Positions 5,502 through 7,983 of a stretch of DNA of 7,983 nucleotides are shown piece after piece. The stretch's first letter is position 1; each line of letters begins with the position of its first letter. The notes under the pieces were generated by a model. The model saw only the letters and a list, made by a program, of their open reading frames with translations. It had not been told where the DNA came from and searched no databases. A program made the translations under genes and the position numbers. Origin of the DNA: Pseudomonadota bacterium (GTDB lineage: Bacteria > Pseudomonadota > Alphaproteobacteria > Rhizobiales > Hyphomicrobiaceae); the NCBI GenBank assembly GCA_021813195.1, contig JAKALI010000162.1, forward strand, positions 1-7,983, in the 5' to 3' direction.

Positions 5502-6020
5502 TCAGCGGATCGAGGGATCGGCGTAGCAGCGGCGCATGTATTCGCAACGGTGCGAGCCGGAGAAGTGCATACTATCGCCCTTGGCCGGTGAAATGAACTG
5601 GCAGACTTCTTCCAGGCCTTCTTCCGTCAGCCAGCCTTGGCGGCGGCCGCGCTGGACGGCGAAACAATCGGCGGTCTCTTCATCGGGCCCGCGAAATTGA
5701 TGCCCGCATTCGTGCGCGTAGATCCACAGCTTCACCGGCGTCGAGACCCTATCGAGCAGCCGCGGATTGAGAATGAGAAAGCCCGGGTAAGCTGCACCAT
5801 AATCGTCGAGTGTCGGATCGATGACGGTCGGACGCTGACCGCACACCTGCTTGCGGCCATCGAGTTTCAACTGGCCAGGATCGATGATGTGGGCCTCTCC
5901 ACCGACGTGATCCACATACTCCTGCGGGGTGGGCACCTCGTCACTTGCTGCGGCCATGAGACACGGAACGATCACGGCGAACGCGATCGCCAAGATACGC
6001 TGTCGAAGACCCGTCAACAT
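5502..6020 (-). CDS. Predicted secreted cysteine-rich HExxH protein (putative metalloprotease)
   Basis: From the ATG at 6018-6020 the product has 172 residues and begins with a clear signal peptide (Arg at 6 and 8, hydrophobic ILAIAFAVIVPCLM, MAAAS near the cut). The ORF stays open to 6128, but that start would bury the signal inside a basic extension. The key motif is HECGH at residues 103-107, an HExxH zinc site preceded by a hydrophobic helix (KLWIYA). It is followed by GPDEETADCFAVQRG, where Glu115 or Asp118 could be the third ligand, as in other zincins with a downstream Glu/Asp-rich helix. Six cysteines (60, 105, 119, 140, 159, 165) in the exported part suggest disulfides; two sit in the active-site helices. 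No propeptide is obvious. Peptidase activity is inferred from the motif only. It is small for a zincin and could be a minimal or inactive member. Gaps on both sides (138 and 160 bases) suggest its own promoter. Confidence 0.72.
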   Translation of the reverse strand: MLTGLRQRILAIAFAVIVPCLMAAASDEVPTPQEYVDHVGGEAHIIDPGQLKLDGRKQVCGQRPTVIDPTLDDYGAAYPGFLILNPRLLDRVSTPVKLWIYAHECGHQFRGPDEETADCFAVQRGRRQGWLTEEGLEEVCQFISPAKGDSMHFSGSHRCEYMRRCYADPSIR

Positions 6021-6180
6021 GCTGCGTGAATGCCCCCGTGTTATTGCGCCACGGCCCACGTTGCGCGCTTCCCATGCCGAACCTGCTCGTGTTGGCCGTG
6101 CCTTTAGCGCAATAGCATACCCGATCATTGATTGCAGGAGCGTGATGCCGGACGATTCCGTCGAAATTCAGGATTTGGGA

Positions 6181-6513
6181 TTATTTGCGCCGGCACGGTC
6201 GAGCATCCACCGTGGCGCTCCAGCCACTCTCCTCTTTCGTGTAGCGTGCCGTTGCGCCCGCCGCGTTCGCAAAACTCGCCCACGCGTTTCCGTACTCGAA
6301 CGCCGTGAAATCGATCCAGGATCGAATGGCGGCTTGACGCGCCGCGTCCTTAGTCGGACCCGAACCGCTACCGGTATGGACATGACTGCTCATGCACGTC
6401 TTCCCGCCCTCGCGGCGCTGCTCGTGCATGCCGGCCATGCCAGTTTCTTGCGCGATTGCGACGGTGGGAACCAACGACATAACCGCCAAGGTGGACCCGA
6501 AGGAAACCCGCAC
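6181..6513 (-). CDS. Small secreted protein, 110 residues, GTG start
   Basis: The GTG at 6511-6513 is chosen because AGGGAG lies 9 bases upstream and the residues that follow form a good signal peptide (MRVSFGSTLAVMSLVPTVAIA, cut near AIA-QE). An upstream ATG at 6660 would add 49 residues with no export signal. The mature part has a basic stretch, then a domain at about 50-107. It has the pattern GPTKDAARQAAI-W, an aromatic stretch FEYGNAW, Ala-rich turns, then GWSATVDARPC. Cys40 and Cys107 frame this domain and may form a disulfide. Similar short secreted domains with an Ala-helix, W, YG..W and a C-terminal A.PC occur in Hyphomicrobiales as far as I recall, but I cannot name a family. No enzyme motif is visible. 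It lies downstream of radC after 155 bases with only a weak CCGGG/CCCGG hairpin between, and is probably expressed separately. Confidence 0.7.
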   Translation of the reverse strand: MRVSFGSTLAVMSLVPTVAIAQETGMAGMHEQRREGGKTCMSSHVHTGSGSGPTKDAARQAAIRSWIDFTAFEYGNAWASFANAAGATARYTKEESGWSATVDARPCRRK

Positions 6514-6668
6514 GATTTCTCTCTCCCTCTTGTTCGATGGTGCTTCTAAAGTTGAGCCCGGGTACGCCCGGCGCAACAGACCATTGAACACTATCTTTCC
6601 CTCGATGGGAGAGCAAATACCGCGAGGGGTGGAGCACGCTTGGATGGTCCCAAGTTGCAATCAGCCCC

Positions 6669-7403
6669 TCAAATGAGGCGCAGGGCTCGCATGCTGGCGT
6701 GACCGGCACGTCCCACGATGATATGATCATGGACCACGACTCCGAGTGGCCGGCCGGCTTCGATGATGAGCTTTGTCATTTCGATGTCGGCTCGCGACGG
6801 CGTCGAATCGCCGGACGGATGATTGTGAACCAATATGATTGCGGACGATCCCAGTTCGAGCGCCCGTTTCACGACTTCGCGCACGTACACAGGCGTGTGG
6901 TCGACCGTGCCTGCGCCTTGAACCTCATCGGAGATGAGACGGTTCTTCTTATCCAAGAACAGGATGCGGAATTTCTCTGTGTGCTCGTAGCCCTGGGCAG
7001 TGGTGAGATAGGCCACCACATCCGGCCCGGACGACAGCAGCGGCCGCTGGATAAGGGTCGATCGCGTCAAGCGCAAGGCTGCGGCGCGAATGAGTTTAAG
7101 TTCGACAATGACGGCTTCGCCAACCCCCGGCACCTCTTTCAACCGCGGCTCGGGAGCATTCACGACTTCTGCGAACGAGCCAAACCGTGCGATGAGCCGC
7201 TTGGCGAGATCCTTGGTATCCCGCCGAGGAATGGCGCGAAATAGCACGAGCTCCAGCAATTCATAATCGGGCAGGGCCTCAGGTCCGCCGATACGAAAGC
7301 GCTCTCGCAGCCGCTGACGATGACCAATGTGGAGCGGTAGAGCAGCATCGAAGAGGCCCGGCGCGGGCGAATGATCGTCATCCCTGTTTGCGCCCGCCAT
7401 CAT
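6669..7403 (-). CDS. radC: RadC/JAB-domain protein
   Basis: A 244-residue protein, close to the usual RadC length (about 225-240). The N-terminal half has the UPF0758 layout: HRQRLRERF near 28, [10 protein letters not shown] near 46, and a helix-hairpin-helix EVPGVGEA near 90-97. The JAB/JAMM domain follows with [11 protein letters not shown] and the full metal motif HNHPSGD....SRAD (His193, His195, Asp206). RadC was once linked to DNA repair, but its role in recombination is disputed, and its biochemical activity is not settled. The start is one of two adjacent ATGs (7403 or 7400). The only purine-rich stretch (GGAG) is 13 bases away, so translation may depend partly on coupling with map, whose stop is 31 bases upstream. 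All signature residues are intact. Confidence 0.93.
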   Translation of the reverse strand: MMAGANRDDDHSPAPGLFDAALPLHIGHRQRLRERFRIGGPEALPDYELLELVLFRAIPRRDTKDLAKRLIARFGSFAEVVNAPEPRLKEVPGVGEAVIVELKLIRAAALRLTRSTLIQRPLLSSGPDVVAYLTTAQGYEHTEKFRILFLDKKNRLISDEVQGAGTVDHTPVYVREVVKRALELGSSAIILVHNHPSGDSTPSRADIEMTKLIIEAGRPLGVVVHDHIIVGRAGHASMRALRLI

Positions 7404-7434
7404 CGTCGATGATACACTCCGCTTCGATCGGTTC

Positions 7435-7983
7435 CTAAATCACGCTCTGGGGTCTGGCCGGTGCGTACGGCGGACAGTGCAAGCCGGCGGGCGAAATCGT
7501 GAAGATCTCGCAGCCCGACTCCGTCACACCGACGGTATGTTCGAACTGCGCCGACAGTTCCCGGTCACGCGTTACGGCGGTCCATCCGTCGGCGAGCACT
7601 TTCACCGCCGGCTTGCCGAGATTGATCATCGGTTCGATCGTGAAAAACATGCCCGGTCGCATCACGACGCCTTCGCCGTCCTCGCCGTAGTGCAAAATGT
7701 TGGGGCGATCGTGAAACACGCGACCCAGACCATGCCCGCAGAACTCACGCACGATCGAGCAGCGCTCGGCTTCAGCATAGCTTTGGATGACCTTTCCGAT
7801 CATACACGTTGATACGCCGGGTTTGACAACGGCAATGCCGCGCATCAACGCTTCGTACGTGATCGTCATCAGCCGCTCCGCCCGCCGGGAAACCTCGCCC
7901 ACGGGATACATGCGACTGGTATCGCCGTACCAGCCATCGACGATGAGTGTCACGTCGATGTTAACGATATCACCCTCACGCAG
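7435..7983 (-). CDS. map: Type I methionine aminopeptidase (5' end beyond window)
   Basis: The frame is open to the window edge and gives the last 182 residues. All five metal ligands of type I methionine aminopeptidase are visible with E. coli spacing: Asp in NIDVT, Asp in YGDTS 11 residues later, His in GHGLG, Glu in TIEPM, and Glu in QFEHT (gaps of 63, 33 and 31 as in E. coli). The enzyme removes the initiator Met from nascent proteins in the cytosol and is usually essential. The N-terminal part with the substrate-binding His lies outside the window. The C-terminus runs about 30 residues past the last ligand, with a Pro-rich tail ([11 protein letters not shown]). A start inside the window is not credible, since the fold needs the missing region. 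radC follows 31 bases later, a neighbourhood common in Hyphomicrobiales. Confidence 0.95.
   Translation of the reverse strand: MREGDIVNIDVTLIVDGWYGDTSRMYPVGEVSRRAERLMTITYEALMRGIAVVKPGVSTCMIGKVIQSYAEAERCSIVREFCGHGLGRVFHDRPNILHYGEDGEGVVMRPGMFFTIEPMINLGKPAVKVLADGWTAVTRDRELSAQFEHTVGVTESGCEIFTISPAGLHCPPYAPARPQSVI

Noticed and set aside
5929..6549. A 206-codon plus-strand open frame, including an ATG at 6144 with a good GGAG upstream
   Set aside because: It runs antisense through the signal-peptide gene at 6181-6513 and part of the HExxH gene. Its product is Arg-rich and low in protein-like character, while both minus-strand genes have coherent signal peptides and domains.
6699..7244. A 181-codon plus-strand open frame
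   Set aside because: Antisense to radC, whose JAB and helix-hairpin-helix motifs are intact.
6669..7403. RadC as a sign of a mobile element
   Set aside because: RadC-like JAB proteins occur on islands, but this one is full-length, sits next to map as in many Hyphomicrobiales chromosomes, and has no integrase, transposase or anti-restriction neighbours.

Overview
The window looks like a piece of an alphaproteobacterial chromosome, most likely from the Hyphomicrobiales. The GC content is high (about 60-65% by eye). The map-radC neighbourhood, the two DUF2852-type proteins and the many small secreted proteins all fit that group. I see no phage genes, transposase, integrase, CRISPR array, rRNA or tRNA. 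It reads as ordinary core chromosome with small lineage-specific genes between housekeeping genes.

Left end (1-1870). The last 38 codons of ilvC (branched-chain amino acid synthesis) are on the plus strand and end at a strong stem-loop terminator. A convergent gene for a predicted secreted two-domain protein of unknown function follows. Diverging from it is a tiny secreted protein with a Gly/Ser linker and a six-cysteine C-C-CC-C-C domain. The 215-base gap between these two divergent genes holds a tandem 15-bp repeat.

Middle (1870-3660). Two minus-strand genes share a 47-residue DUF2852-type C-terminal module (40 of 47 residues identical) but have unrelated N-termini, so this is a local duplication. 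Upstream lies a gene-free stretch of about 465 bases with an AT-rich dyad and a TTGACA box. Beyond it is an 80-residue hypothetical gene whose terminator starts inside its coding end.

Right half (3850-7983). All genes are on the minus strand. In transcription order they are: map (start beyond the window), radC, a 110-residue secreted protein, a secreted cysteine-rich HExxH protein, a helical protein of unknown function, leuD and a glyoxalase-I-like gene. The last three are 25 and 30 bases apart and look like one transcription unit. map and radC are 31 bases apart and look like another. LeuD and IlvC both serve branched-chain amino acid synthesis, but their genes lie on opposite strands about 4 kb apart.

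I found no clearly new multi-gene system. The best candidates for something undescribed are the knottin-like secreted peptide with its repeat-bearing promoter region, the DUF2852 duplicate with a replaced N-terminus, and the secreted HExxH protein.
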